The notes: a model not told the origin generated them from the letters alone. A stretch of DNA of 22,795 nt from Deltaproteobacteria bacterium (GCA_016926135.1 JAFGPH010000501.1:1-22795), one strand, 5' to 3'. Positions 1 to 7,714 are shown, numbered from the stretch's first letter. Numbers and translations are program-made.

Positions 1-51
1 GAATCGCACCATTGTATCGCATCCTCTTTATCTTCTTGATCCTGCGCTTAA
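1..51 (-). mobile_element. Start of a further integron cassette (partial, runs off left edge)
   Basis: Read on the minus strand, the bases after the recombination point of the attC-like site begin TTAAGCGCAGG, the TTRRRY start expected of the next cassette. An AGAGG purine stretch follows, with ATG codons at 22-20 and 12-10, either of which could start a gene leaving the window. Only about 50 bases are visible, so no product can be named. The tract could equally be non-cassette flanking DNA. Confidence 0.35.
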
Positions 52-109
52 CGCCGCCCATAACCAGAGGGCTTGTTTTTAGCCCATCTGGTTCATGGGC
101 TTGTTCGGG
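46..109 (-). other. attC-like recombination site of an integron cassette
   Basis: On the plus strand the site opens with GCTTAAC (46-52), a perfect RYYYAAC core, and closes with GTTCGGG (103-109). Between them is a long imperfect hairpin: GCCCAT (56-61) pairs with ATGGGC (95-100), AACCAGA (62-68) with TCTGGTT (87-93), and GGGCT (69-73) with AGCCC (81-85). Only C94 and A86 are unpaired in the arms, and 74-80 forms the loop. Unpaired spacers (53-55 and 101-102) separate cores from arms. Read on the minus strand, the order AAC-AA-arm...arm-GGC-GTTAAGC follows the usual attC layout, with the first extrahelical base seven bases after the AA, as in classical cassettes. The 64-bp length is normal for attC. 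The stop codon of the cassette gene lies inside the site, as is common. Confidence 0.8.
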
Positions 110-965
110 TTTGATTTTCGTTAAGCTCTTGCTCGTCTATTTTTTCACAGAAATCTGATAAAGCTTTCTTGAAAGCTTCAACATCAATTTTGTTGAATGG
201 GGATGAGAAGCCATTCAGGATCAACTTTACTTCTTTACCAAATTCATCCACTGCCCCAGTATCCAGCCCTAATGATTCGAACTGCTGGATAGGGGCTCGT
301 AAACGAACATGCACTGCAGAATCAGTTCTTATAAAAAAAGGGGATATGATTCTATCAGATTCCGGTAAAATCCTTCTGAATCTTAAACCATTTACACCTG
401 GCGACATTTCAATGAGGGGATCATCTTTCAAACCTTCAACGAATTCTTTGATCCGATAGTAATCATCCGGTGCCTTTTCTTTTAGCATTTCCCAAAATTT
501 CGTCTCAGTAAGAGTAGGACGGCTGATTTTTTTGCCGATTTTTTTTGCCTTCTCTTGGGAAATCTCAATTTCTGGTTTTCTTTGATCTTGCTGTATCTTA
601 ACTTCAACTATGGACCTTTCTATTATTTCACTCTTTTTTGCTATTCGGGGAATGATCAGCAAGGAGGAAGTTTCTTCGTTCCTGAATGTAAAACACTCTA
701 ATTCAATCATCGCAAGCTCTAAACCAAGCCCCGGATACCGGTTAAGTTCATTAAGAATATCAAGGGTTGAAGACCTGATCCTATCCCCAACAACTACCAC
801 AAGAAATCTTCCGAGATTTAAATTGCTTTCAACATGTTCACGAAATTCATCTTGTTCCATATCAATTTCGCCAAGGTTATCTTCCATCAAGGCGAACAGA
901 TCTCTTTCTTGACCATAGAATGCCTTTGCAAATCTTTTCGTATATTCATCTAACTGATCACAGCT
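93..965 (-). pseudogene. C-terminal part of the cassette nuclease-like gene, after an in-frame TAG
   Basis: This stretch is in the same frame as the gene piece at 966-1304, separated from it by a single TAG (966-968). The frame stays open through the stop, continuing SCDQLDEYTKRF and then DLFALMEDNLGEIDMEQDEF, so one ancestral protein of about 400 residues is likely. It contains a hydrophobic strand GRFLVVVVGDRIR and a later strand GLELAMIELECF, a layout I associate with the second half of large DUF91-like restriction-nuclease-type proteins. An internal TTG (888-890) or ATG (885-887) could restart translation, but no strong ribosome site precedes either. The last codons and the stop fall within the attC-like site. 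Confidence 0.6.
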
Positions 966-1304
966 CTATTTTGAAAAAGCAAAAGCCATATCCAGAATTT
1001 GTGCTACTACTTCTCTCTTGGATTCTGGATTCCTCCAGAGTTTTGTTTCAACAATTACAGGATAACCACTTCCATTTAAATATAAAATGTCAATTCTACC
1101 CTCTGTAACTTGAACCTCCTTTCCGATTGGAACAAGGGAAGAAAAGATGGGCTCTATTTCACCAGATGGAAAGATATCCGGATGATTTATAAGGAAGCCT
1201 TGCAGCCATTTTTCATCAAATTCTTTCTTCCTTGGATCAAGACGAGATAATCTTTCTCCCTTTTGTGATGAAAGGTCATGAATGAGATATGGATATGCTT
1301 TCAT
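966..1304 (-). pseudogene. N-terminal part of the cassette gene: PD-(D/E)XK nuclease-like domain
   Basis: The 112-residue piece carries a PD-(D/E)XK nuclease pattern: Asp72 in GRIDIL, Glu86-x-Lys88 in VETK, and Gln102 in the following helix (VVAQILDMA). The spacing and the sequence around GYPVIVETKLWRNPES fit DUF91/NucS-like and related predicted endonucleases. The ATG at 1304 follows an AAGGAAA ribosome site inside the cassette leader. The frame ends in TAG where the natural continuation reads AFSK-stop-SCDQLDEY; related proteins, as I remember them, often have Trp there, and TGG to TAG is one change. The target is not identifiable, though defence or DNA repair roles are common for such cassette proteins. 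If translated alone, the piece holds the whole catalytic motif. Confidence 0.55.
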
Positions 1305-1336
1305 GTCGATTTTCCTTATGAGGATTTAGACCCGAA

Positions 1337-1562
1337 CAAGTGATTCTATGGTTCCAGATAGCTGGGTTATCCGAGAAAGTACGGATCGCAGGGGATACAG
1401 ACGCCTTCGGAGGCCGTTGCCCTCCGTTGGGTCGTAACCTCCTAAGTTCCTTTATTATCAATAAATTATAAAAAAAGACTTGACAAGGTTTTTCTGCTAT
1501 GTGTGGTTGACCTTCCGGATAACTTCCGATATGTGGGGCTATATTCAATTTGGAGGTCCTGT
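1337..1562. other. attI/promoter region between cassette and integrase gene
   Basis: This gene-free stretch separates the divergent cassette and integrase genes, where attI and the integrase and cassette promoters normally lie. The recombination core GTTCGGGT sits at its left edge on the minus strand. A second core-like GTTGGGT lies at 1426-1432 on the plus strand. An 8-base inverted repeat, GTTATCCG (1366-1373) and CGGATAAC (1516-1523), brackets the region. Around 1450-1490 it is very AT-rich, with TATAAT on the minus strand and TTGACA on the plus strand, but neither has a well-spaced partner, so no promoter is assigned. A GGAGG (1552-1556) serves the integrase ATG at 1563. Confidence 0.45.
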
Positions 1563-3000
1563 ATGCTGAGTGTCCCTTCAACGTTGCTGGCCCGGTTTGA
1601 CGAGTCTCTGCGGGCCAAGGGGATTCCGAAGGAACTCCACTGGCTGTACAGGAAGTGGTTACGTTATTACCTCGATTTCTGCCGGAAATACCGGTTCCCT
1701 GCCGGAAACAAGGAAAGCCTCGCTCCCTTTCTGCGTAGACTGGAGGAAAAACGGCAGACAAAGGCGCAACTGGAGCAGGCCAGGGTTGCGATCAAGCTGT
1801 ATCATGGAGCTCCCTACCGGGAAAGGGCGGGATGGGCCTTTGACAAGGGCACGGGCGATACTGCCAGACACTTCACGGCAGAAGGACCCGGAGCTTGCGG
1901 CAGCGCCCGTCACACTCAGGCACGGCGCATCGGTCAGGGAGACGAGATCGACTTACACCGTGGTCCCGGAAGAGAAGGGTTCCGGCCTACCGGCCGGAGA
2001 GCGCCTGCAATCGGAGCGGGAGAGGAAAACGACGGCCGCTTCCTGGCAAGCCGAGTACAACGAGTTGGCCAATGAAATCCGGGTCCGGCACTATTCGGCG
2101 AAAACCCTGAAGACCTACACAGGTTGGTTGCGAGCATTTCAGTCCTTCACCAAGAGCAAGCCTCCGCAATCGCTTGGCACGGACGATGTGAAGCAGTTCC
2201 TGACGTTCCTCGCTGTCAAACGGCGGGTATCCTCATCCACCCAGAACCAGGCATTCAACGCCCTGCTGTTTTTCTTCCGGCATGTTTTGCAGAGGGAGTT
2301 CGGGAAGGTCGATGGCGTTGTGAGGGCAAAGCGAAAACCATATGTCCCTGTGGTGCTCTCACGGCCGGAAATCGACGCGATACTGACCCATCTTTCTCCT
2401 CCCCACGATTTGGTTGTGAAATTGCTCTATGGCTGCGGGCTGCGTCTCTTTGAATGTCTCAATCTTCGTATCCATTGTTTCAATTTCGACGCCGGCATAT
2501 TGACCATTCACGATGGCAAAGGGCAAAAAGACCGAACCGTTCCCATCCCACAGACAATCGTCCCGGAACTCCGGGCACACCTTGAATCGCTGAAGGACCT
2601 GCACCAACGCGACATGGTTCGCAAATTCAATGGTGTGTTTCTGGTAAACGCACTGGAGCTGAAATTTAAGAATGCCGCCAAAGACCTTACCTGGCAGTGG
2701 TTTTTCCCGGCAAAACAACTGACCTCTGTGGATAAGACGGGGGAGCGCAGGCGCTATCATTTGCATGAAACCCATGTGCAACACGCAATCAAAGAGGCGG
2801 TTCGGAAGGCAAGAATCTGTAAGCGTGCATCGGCCCATACCTTCCGGCACAGCTTTGCGAGCCACTTGCTCCAGGCAAATTATGATATCCGCACGATTCA
2901 AGAGCTGCTCGGCCACAGCGATGTCAGGACCACCATGATTTACACGCATACCGTGCCGAGCAGGACTCGAAGAGAGGCAAGAAGCCCCCTGGATTTCTGA
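1563..3000 (+). pseudogene. intI: Integron-type tyrosine recombinase (IntI family), frameshifted
   Basis: The gene starts at ATG 1563 after GGAGG. The first frame encodes the N-terminal SAM-like DNA-binding domain (LLARFDESLRAKGIPKELH, then EEKRQTKAQLEQARVAI) to about nt 1830. The catalytic domain is in the +1 frame, from about KDPELAAAP (near 1885) to the stop, so a one-base insertion or two-base deletion lies in the linker. The catalytic set is intact: Arg in YGCGLRLFE (codon 2443), Lys in GKGQKDR, HTFRHSF, LGHSDV and Tyr in MIYTH. The integron-specific insert is present (FKNAAKDLTWQWFFPA and RYHLHETHVQ), and the protein ends in SPLDF as IntI proteins do. It would integrate and excise cassettes at attI/attC. 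The frameshift probably inactivates it, unless it is a sequencing error or recoded. Confidence 0.85.
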
Positions 3001-3056
3001 TCCCATGCGGCCCGCGTGCGCGGAGGACCGCTGAAGGTCAAGGCGAAAGGATTGCC

Positions 3057-3767
3057 ATGAGAATCATCAGAAAGAGCTGCGCCCGGGGTGCCGGGGAGGC
3101 GGAGGGATTGGCCGTTGTCATCGATGTGTTCAGGGCCTTTACCTGCGCACCCCTCTTCTTCCACTTCGGTGCGAAGAAGGTTCTGCTGGAGGCGGACCCT
3201 GAAGAGGCCAGGGTCTTGAAGAGAGAGCATCCCGAGTACGTGCTTGTGGGCGAGATCAACGAGGTTCCCCTGGAGGACGCCGACCTCGGGAACTCCCCTT
3301 CCGAGATCGTGCTGAAGGGAAGGTCCTTTTTTCGGGACAGGGTGGTCATCCACAGGACGACCGCCGGGGTGACGGGGGTGCGGAGCGCCATGGACACGGC
3401 CGACGAGGTCGTGCTGGGGAGCTTCCTTATGGCCAGGACCGTTGCCGACTACATCCGCACAAGAAATCCCGAAGTGGTGACCCTTGTGGCCATGGGGGAC
3501 AGGGCACTAAATCCGGCCCCTGAAGACGAGGCCTGTGCAGACTACCTGGAGCACCTGCTCACAGGCAAGAGCTTTGACCCTGTGCGATCCCTTGAGGATG
3601 TGCTGTTTCAGCCCACGGCCCAGAAATTCATCCAGGGCACAAAACCCTACCTCCCCAGGGAGGACCCCGTCTTCTGCCTCCAGCGGGATCTCTTTGACTT
3701 CATCCTGTGCGCTGGATGGGAAGACACCCAGCTTGTTGTGACCGTGAGAACCCGCTCCTCATGGTAG
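3057..3767 (+). CDS. ComB-like 2-phosphosulfolactate phosphatase family protein
   Basis: At 236 residues the protein is full length for the ComB family (EC 3.1.3.71 in methanogens, a coenzyme M step). It shows the family opening AVVIDVFRAFTCA (Asp23, Arg26), the GAKKVLLEADPEEA strand-helix, the LVGEINEVPLEDADLGNSP segment, RTTAGVTGVRSA and VVLGSFLMARTVADYI. Start ATG 3057 follows a GAAAGGA site. It lies 56 bases after the integrase in the same direction and converges on an MFS gene with a 3-base gap. Many bacteria without coenzyme M pathways carry ComB homologues of unproven role, so the substrate is uncertain: it could be a sulfolactate-type metabolite or another phosphoester. No neighbouring coenzyme M genes are visible. 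Confidence 0.8.
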   Translation: MRIIRKSCARGAGEAEGLAVVIDVFRAFTCAPLFFHFGAKKVLLEADPEEARVLKREHPEYVLVGEINEVPLEDADLGNSPSEIVLKGRSFFRDRVVIHRTTAGVTGVRSAMDTADEVVLGSFLMARTVADYIRTRNPEVVTLVAMGDRALNPAPEDEACADYLEHLLTGKSFDPVRSLEDVLFQPTAQKFIQGTKPYLPREDPVFCLQRDLFDFILCAGWEDTQLVVTVRTRSSW

Positions 3768-3770
3768 CCT

Positions 3771-5042
3771 TCACGTCTCCACCGGGACGCGGCCGGCTGC
3801 GATGCGCTTCAGCATGGCCGCTGCGAGCCCTGCCGTCATCATGAGGAAGAAAATGACAAGAAAGACCGGCGTGTAGCTTCCCGTGGCATCGAATATCAGG
3901 CCTGCCAAATAGGGCGCCGCAAAGCTGATGATCTGAGCGATGGCGGAACTCATCCCAATCAGTTCCCCCAGTGAACGGATCCCGAAAATACCGGGCAACA
4001 CGCCCACCTGACCCGATATCCGGACCCCATGAAACACGCCGTAGAACAGCACAAAGACATAGAGCATCCAGGCATCCTTCATGACCAGGAGAATAAGCGT
4101 GGCGAGTCCCATCCCGAAGAAGGAAAGGGAAAGCAGATTGTGCCAGCCCACCCGGGCAGCCAGGATGCCTGACACTATCCGACCGGTTATGGATACCCCA
4201 CCCACGAGGCCCAGCGCTGCCGCCGAAACGCTGGAAGAGATGCCTGCGTCGGTGGCGTGGGCCACAATGTGGGCTGAAAGGATCTGAAAGGTGAAGTTTC
4301 CCGCGGATACGACAAAGGTTATTGCAGCAAAGGCCCAGGTCCGCAACAACCGCTTTGTGGCGACGGAGGCGACCCGGGCGGGCATTACCCCGGCGGGATC
4401 TCCCTCGACAGTCGCACCGGTGTCCACCGGACTCGGCCGGATGACAATCGTTGCTGAAACAACGATTGCGAAGAAGAGGATAGCCATGATCAGGAATGTT
4501 GTCCTCAAGCCCTGGTTCAGAATCAGGTAATTGATCAGGGGAGCAAAGACCAGGGCACCCACACCTGCACCGGAGAGGACGATACCGAGAGCGAGGCCCG
4601 CATTCCTTCTCCTGTAAAACCATCGTTGAACAATGGAACTCGGAATAGTCCAGGTCGCGCCCGAGCCCAGCCCCACGATCCAGAAAAAGAAACGGAAATG
4701 GTTGATCGTGCCAGCCACACTGCAAAGGCACAGGCCACAGGCGATCAAGGATGCACTGGCCAGCAAAACCGGCTTGGGACTATAACGGTCGGCCAGCCTT
4801 CCGCTCGTAATGACGGAGATGGCATAACCCAGGATAAACGCGCTGAACATGGAGGACACGGCAGCACGGCTCCATCCGAACTCGTGCTGGAGGGGTTTCA
4901 GAAGAACCCCGAAAGACCAGAAGGTCTCCCCAAGCGTAAAGGTCAGACCGAAGCATGCCGCAACGATAGCCCAGGCGTAGGGCGGTGCTGAGCCCTGGGC
5001 ATCACGAGACGTCCCATTCGTGAGTCCACCGGTTTTGGTCAA
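3771..5042 (-). CDS. MFS transporter, oxalate/formate-monocarboxylate antiporter-like (copy 1)
   Basis: A roughly 423-residue, 12-helix major facilitator protein of the inner membrane. Visible features are GETFWSFGVLLKPLQHEFGW before helix 2, GRLADRYSPKPVLL (the conserved loop 2-3 GxLaDR), GLGSGATWTIPSSIVQRWF (helix 4-5 region), GLVGGVSITGRIVSGILAAR (loop 8-9) and FDATGSYTPVF near the end. This pattern matches the MCT/OFA group carrying monocarboxylates or dicarboxylates. The frame is open to a TTG at 5174, but I chose TTG 5042, which has AGGAG nine bases upstream and gives an N-terminus matching the paralogue at 20717-22027. It is closely similar to that paralogue along its length. A function in uptake or export of the acid handled by the adjacent cluster is inference. 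Confidence 0.85.
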   Translation of the reverse strand: MTKTGGLTNGTSRDAQGSAPPYAWAIVAACFGLTFTLGETFWSFGVLLKPLQHEFGWSRAAVSSMFSAFILGYAISVITSGRLADRYSPKPVLLASASLIACGLCLCSVAGTINHFRFFFWIVGLGSGATWTIPSSIVQRWFYRRRNAGLALGIVLSGAGVGALVFAPLINYLILNQGLRTTFLIMAILFFAIVVSATIVIRPSPVDTGATVEGDPAGVMPARVASVATKRLLRTWAFAAITFVVSAGNFTFQILSAHIVAHATDAGISSSVSAAALGLVGGVSITGRIVSGILAARVGWHNLLSLSFFGMGLATLILLVMKDAWMLYVFVLFYGVFHGVRISGQVGVLPGIFGIRSLGELIGMSSAIAQIISFAAPYLAGLIFDATGSYTPVFLVIFFLMMTAGLAAAMLKRIAAGRVPVET

Positions 5043-5430
5043 CTTTCTGCTCTCCTGTATTGTCCACCCCCTGGGTGCCACACGACCCTCCGCCGGCGAG
5101 AGGAACCGTTCCCCCGAGGATGCTGAACATCGGCTCAAGAACCGGAGTGGCTCCAAGCAGGCCCGCTTGGACAATCAATGAAGAAGGAAAGGCTTCACTC
5201 TGTCAGGAGACTAATACGATTCAAATCAAAAAGGAAGGGAAACCCATCCCGCAGGGAACGTGGCCGCCTGTCGACTCAAACAATATCTTCCATCAAGGTG
5301 TCCAAAATCGCTATTGCCTGCACGGGTGGATCCTGTCATGTCAACCGGTTGCCTCGATGCGAACAAGTTCTTTCGCGCTAGGTTCCCTGCCATTGTAGGG
5401 CAGGCATAAGCTTTCATGCTATTTTTTCTC

Positions 5431-5459
5431 TTGACAGCCCCAAAAGGGACTGGTATCTG
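5431..5459 (+). promoter_or_regulatory. Sigma70-type promoter for the GntR regulator gene
   Basis: A perfect -35 TTGACA (5431-5436) is followed after exactly 17 bases by TATCTG (5454-5459). The -10 box is weak but has the extended TGG immediately upstream (TGGTATCTG). It lies 34 bases before the regulator ATG. A palindrome begins directly after the -10, so transcription start and operator would overlap. Confidence 0.55.
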
Positions 5460-5478
5460 TCTAGTGTCTGACATTAGA
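5460..5478. promoter_or_regulatory. Palindromic operator, probably for the adjacent GntR/FadR regulator
   Basis: TCTAGTGTCTGACATTAGA is a 19-base inverted repeat: TCTA and TAGA at the ends and TGTC-T-GACA in the centre, with only the two linking bases unmatched around the central T. FadR-subfamily regulators typically bind short palindromes with a GT-N3-AC core, which is present here. It sits between the -10 box and the regulator's ribosome site, the position for autorepression. Binding is inferred. Confidence 0.6.
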
Positions 5479-5493
5479 TATTAGAAGGTCCCC

Positions 5494-6264
5494 ATGCTCG
5501 TACGGCTGAAAGAAGAGAAGCGATTGTTCGAGAGGATTGTGGATCAGATCAAGGACGATGTCCTGTCGGGCGCCTTGAAGGTTGGTGACAAGCTCCCTTC
5601 CGAACATGAGATGGCCCGGATCTTCGGTGTGAGCAGGACCGCGGTGAGAGAAGCCCTGAGGATCCTGGAGCTGTCGGGGCTGGTGATCATCAAGAAGGGA
5701 AACCAGGGAGGCTGTTTCATCCAGCACGCGAGCACAGGTCAGAGGCTTGTGGATTACCTCTCCGATCACTGGAGAGTGGGGAATATCACCCTTGCCCACC
5801 TTACGGAGGCCCGGTCCTGGATCGAGTCGATCATCATCGACATGGTTGCAAAGAAAGCCACGAAGAAGGACTTCCAGAGGCTACGCACCTCGATCGAAAA
5901 GGCCGAACAATACTACAGGGAGGGAAAGGAACGGGACAAGATTAACCAGAATTTCAATTTTCACCTCGAACTCGCACGGATCACAGGGAACCCCCTGCTC
6001 ATCGACGCACTCTCCGCCATCTTCGACCTACTCTCCTATATGCTCGTCAAGATAAAACCGAACCCGCGTATTACCCTGGGGACCTTCAAGGCTCACCGGG
6101 AGACCATTGAATTCCTTGAGACGGAACAGGTGGATGCCGCCCGAAAGGTGAATATGCGTCATATTCGGGAAGTGGGCGCCCGATTGACCAAAAAGTATGC
6201 GAAGGAAAAAGGGGTGCCACAACCTGAATTGCACACAAAACCATTTCCTGAAGGAAGGAGCTAA
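5494..6264 (+). CDS. GntR-family transcriptional regulator, FadR/FCD subfamily
   Basis: The 256-residue protein has an N-terminal winged helix-turn-helix (about residues 10-76: LPSEHEMARIFGVSRTAVRE, then LELSGLVIIKKG and the wing GGCFI) and an all-helical FCD ligand domain (about 95-235). Candidate FCD metal or ligand residues are Asn153, His157, His201 and His223; the first is Asp in many relatives. ATG 5494 follows AGAAGG. FCD regulators sense organic acids or acyl-type metabolites. The gene precedes UbiD-1 by four bases, so it likely heads the operon and controls the catabolic block by responding to its substrate. The palindrome at 5460-5478 suggests autoregulation. Functional assignment to this operon is inference from position. 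Confidence 0.9.
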   Translation: MLVRLKEEKRLFERIVDQIKDDVLSGALKVGDKLPSEHEMARIFGVSRTAVREALRILELSGLVIIKKGNQGGCFIQHASTGQRLVDYLSDHWRVGNITLAHLTEARSWIESIIIDMVAKKATKKDFQRLRTSIEKAEQYYREGKERDKINQNFNFHLELARITGNPLLIDALSAIFDLLSYMLVKIKPNPRITLGTFKAHRETIEFLETEQVDAARKVNMRHIREVGARLTKKYAKEKGVPQPELHTKPFPEGRS

Positions 6265-6268
6265 TCGC

Positions 6269-7714
6269 ATGTATTCGGATTTGAGAGAATTCTTGAGTGA
6301 GTTGGAAAGTAGAGGGGAGTTGGTCCGGGTCAAGGAAGAAATTGCGGACGGCCATGAGGTTTTTTCGTTGATCTGGGAGCTCAACAGAAGGTCCGGCCCC
6401 GCTGTTATCCTGGAGAATGTCAAAGGCTTCGATGTCCCCATCGTCACGAATATCTTTGGCACACTCGATCGTTTTGCCTCTTCCTGTGGGTTCCCGCGGG
6501 GCCTTAGCATCAACGATTACAGAAACCTGTTCGTGGATTGCCTGGATAAAACGAAGTGGTCTGAAACCAAGCTGGTGAAATCAGGTCCGTGTAAAGAGGT
6601 CGTCCTTTCCGGAGAGGAAGTTGACCTCAACAGGTTCCCTATCCTGCAATGGCATCCCGATGACGGGGGGCCCTATGTGACGCTCCCTCTTGTCATAGCG
6701 AACGATAAGAAATTCGGCAGGAATGTGGGTATCTACCGCATGATGATGCATGACAGAAGAAGTACCGGGATCATGTGCAATATTTTCCAGGACCAGGGGA
6801 TCTATTTGGGAAAGGCCAAGAAAACGGGCCGGCAGAGCATGGACTGCGCAGTGGCGATCGGCGCTGACCCAGCCCTTTATGTAGCGGCGGTAACCAAGCT
6901 TCGGTTCAATGAGGACGAATTCGCCTTCGCCTCCGCACTTCGCAACGGCAAACCCGTTGAAATGGTCAAATGTGAAACCATCGACGTGGAGGTGCCGGCC
7001 ACAGCGGAGATCGTGCTGGAGGGGGAAATCGCATTCAATAGGGGAAAGATGGAGGGTCCTTTCGGTGAGTGGATGGGCTATTTCGAAGAGGCCATGCTTC
7101 TCCCGATCTTCGAGGTGAAATGCATCACCCACAGGAAGAACCCCCTCTTTCTGACGACCATCGAAGGTCCCACCATGGGGGACGCGGAGATGCTGCGGAT
7201 GATCCCTCAGATCGCCACGTTTACGATCCAGGCAAAGGAGAGAATCACAGGTTTTGTGGATGGATGGCTGCCTCCGTCGGGCCGGAATTACTCCGCCTTT
7301 ATTTCCATCAAAAAGCGTTACCCGGGTTGGGGAAAGACGGCAATCTATCAAGCGTTCTCTATGCCCTATATTGCCTCCTCGGCCAACGTGGTGATCGTCA
7401 CGGATGATGACATTGATATCACCAATCCGGACGAGGTCATCTGGGCCCTGTCGACGCGTGTGGATCCCCATCAGGACGTCATCATCACACCCCCTATCGG
7501 GGGATACCCCTTGAACCCGGCCGGAAGTGTCAGACCCGTGGAGTTCCCTCAAACCGGACTGACCGATATAACCTTCACTTCAAAGATCGGTATCGACGCC
7601 ACCCTCAAGTGGCAAGGGGAAGGCAGGACCCGCCCCACCGCTCAACCCGTCAGGCCCAAGGAAGAGGTATTGCAGAGAGTCGTGGCCAACTGGAAGAAGT
7701 ACGGGCTTTCATGA
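6269..7714 (+). CDS. UbiD-family prenyl-FMN-dependent (de)carboxylase, copy 1
   Basis: A 481-residue UbiD-family protein, normal length. The E-x4-E part of the catalytic Glu-Arg-Glu set is visible as MEGPFGEW (Glu262, Glu267). The upstream NVGIYRMMMHDRRSTGIM segment (Asn152, Arg157) matches the prenyl-FMN/metal-binding strand and supplies the likely catalytic Arg. The start is ATG 6269, chosen for AAGGAG eight bases upstream; the frame is open farther back, overlapping the regulator. UbiD enzymes reversibly decarboxylate aromatic or alpha,beta-unsaturated acids in the cytoplasm. They need prenyl-FMN made by UbiX, which is not in this window. It shares the fold but only moderate similarity with the second copy at 10914-12335, so the two probably act on different substrates or form different complexes. 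Confidence 0.93.
   Translation: MYSDLREFLSELESRGELVRVKEEIADGHEVFSLIWELNRRSGPAVILENVKGFDVPIVTNIFGTLDRFASSCGFPRGLSINDYRNLFVDCLDKTKWSETKLVKSGPCKEVVLSGEEVDLNRFPILQWHPDDGGPYVTLPLVIANDKKFGRNVGIYRMMMHDRRSTGIMCNIFQDQGIYLGKAKKTGRQSMDCAVAIGADPALYVAAVTKLRFNEDEFAFASALRNGKPVEMVKCETIDVEVPATAEIVLEGEIAFNRGKMEGPFGEWMGYFEEAMLLPIFEVKCITHRKNPLFLTTIEGPTMGDAEMLRMIPQIATFTIQAKERITGFVDGWLPPSGRNYSAFISIKKRYPGWGKTAIYQAFSMPYIASSANVVIVTDDDIDITNPDEVIWALSTRVDPHQDVIITPPIGGYPLNPAGSVRPVEFPQTGLTDITFTSKIGIDATLKWQGEGRTRPTAQPVRPKEEVLQRVVANWKKYGLS

Larger units (their letters stand above)
52..1336 (-). mobile_element. Integron gene cassette (about 1.29 kb) carrying one nuclease-like gene
   Basis: The cassette lies on the far side of a divergent integron integrase, the standard integron layout. 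Its inner boundary is the minus-strand core G|TTCGGGT (1337-1330). Its outer boundary is the G|TTAAGC core of the attC-like site. The inner core is an exact 8-base complement of the attC outer arm (ACCCGAAC, minus strand 110-103). In the excised circle these two would form one perfect site, which fixes both ends. The cassette carries one gene in the usual direction with a 32-base leader, and it is visibly more AT-rich than the downstream block. The boundary call is inference from sequence pairing. Confidence 0.75.
5043..5493. other. Divergent intergenic region between MFS and GntR genes
   Basis: About 450 bases with no convincing gene; short frames here lack ribosome sites and resemble nothing known to me. 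It holds the control signals for two divergent genes. A small hairpin CCTGCC/GGCAGG spans 5386-5404, and a T-run follows at about 5422. A promoter and palindromic operator lie at 5431-5478 on the plus strand. No clear promoter for the leftward MFS gene could be picked out. Confidence 0.4.

Noticed and set aside
1330..1432. Possible second attC between ACCCGAAC (1330-1337) and GTTGGGT (1426-1432) on the plus strand.
   Set aside because: The cores could pair loosely, but the sequence between them has no matching inner arms, so it does not fold like an attC; the left core is better explained as the cassette's inner boundary.
1276..1761. 161-residue open frame on the minus strand across the integrase start.
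   Set aside because: It overlaps the attI region and the N-terminal integrase coding sequence, has no family resemblance and no ribosome site.
3700..4731. 343-residue open frame on the same strand as MFS copy 1, in another frame.
   Set aside because: The composition (many Gly, Arg, Cys, His) is typical of an out-of-frame shadow in GC-rich DNA; the MFS frame is clearly the real one.
5386..5430. Possible terminator: CCTGCC/GGCAGG hairpin followed later by a T-run.
   Set aside because: The T-run is about 17 bases beyond the stem and no plus-strand gene ends just upstream, so terminator function is not supported.
6581..7552. 323-residue antisense frame opposite UbiD-1.
   Set aside because: UbiD-1 has intact catalytic motifs in the sense frame and the antisense product resembles nothing.
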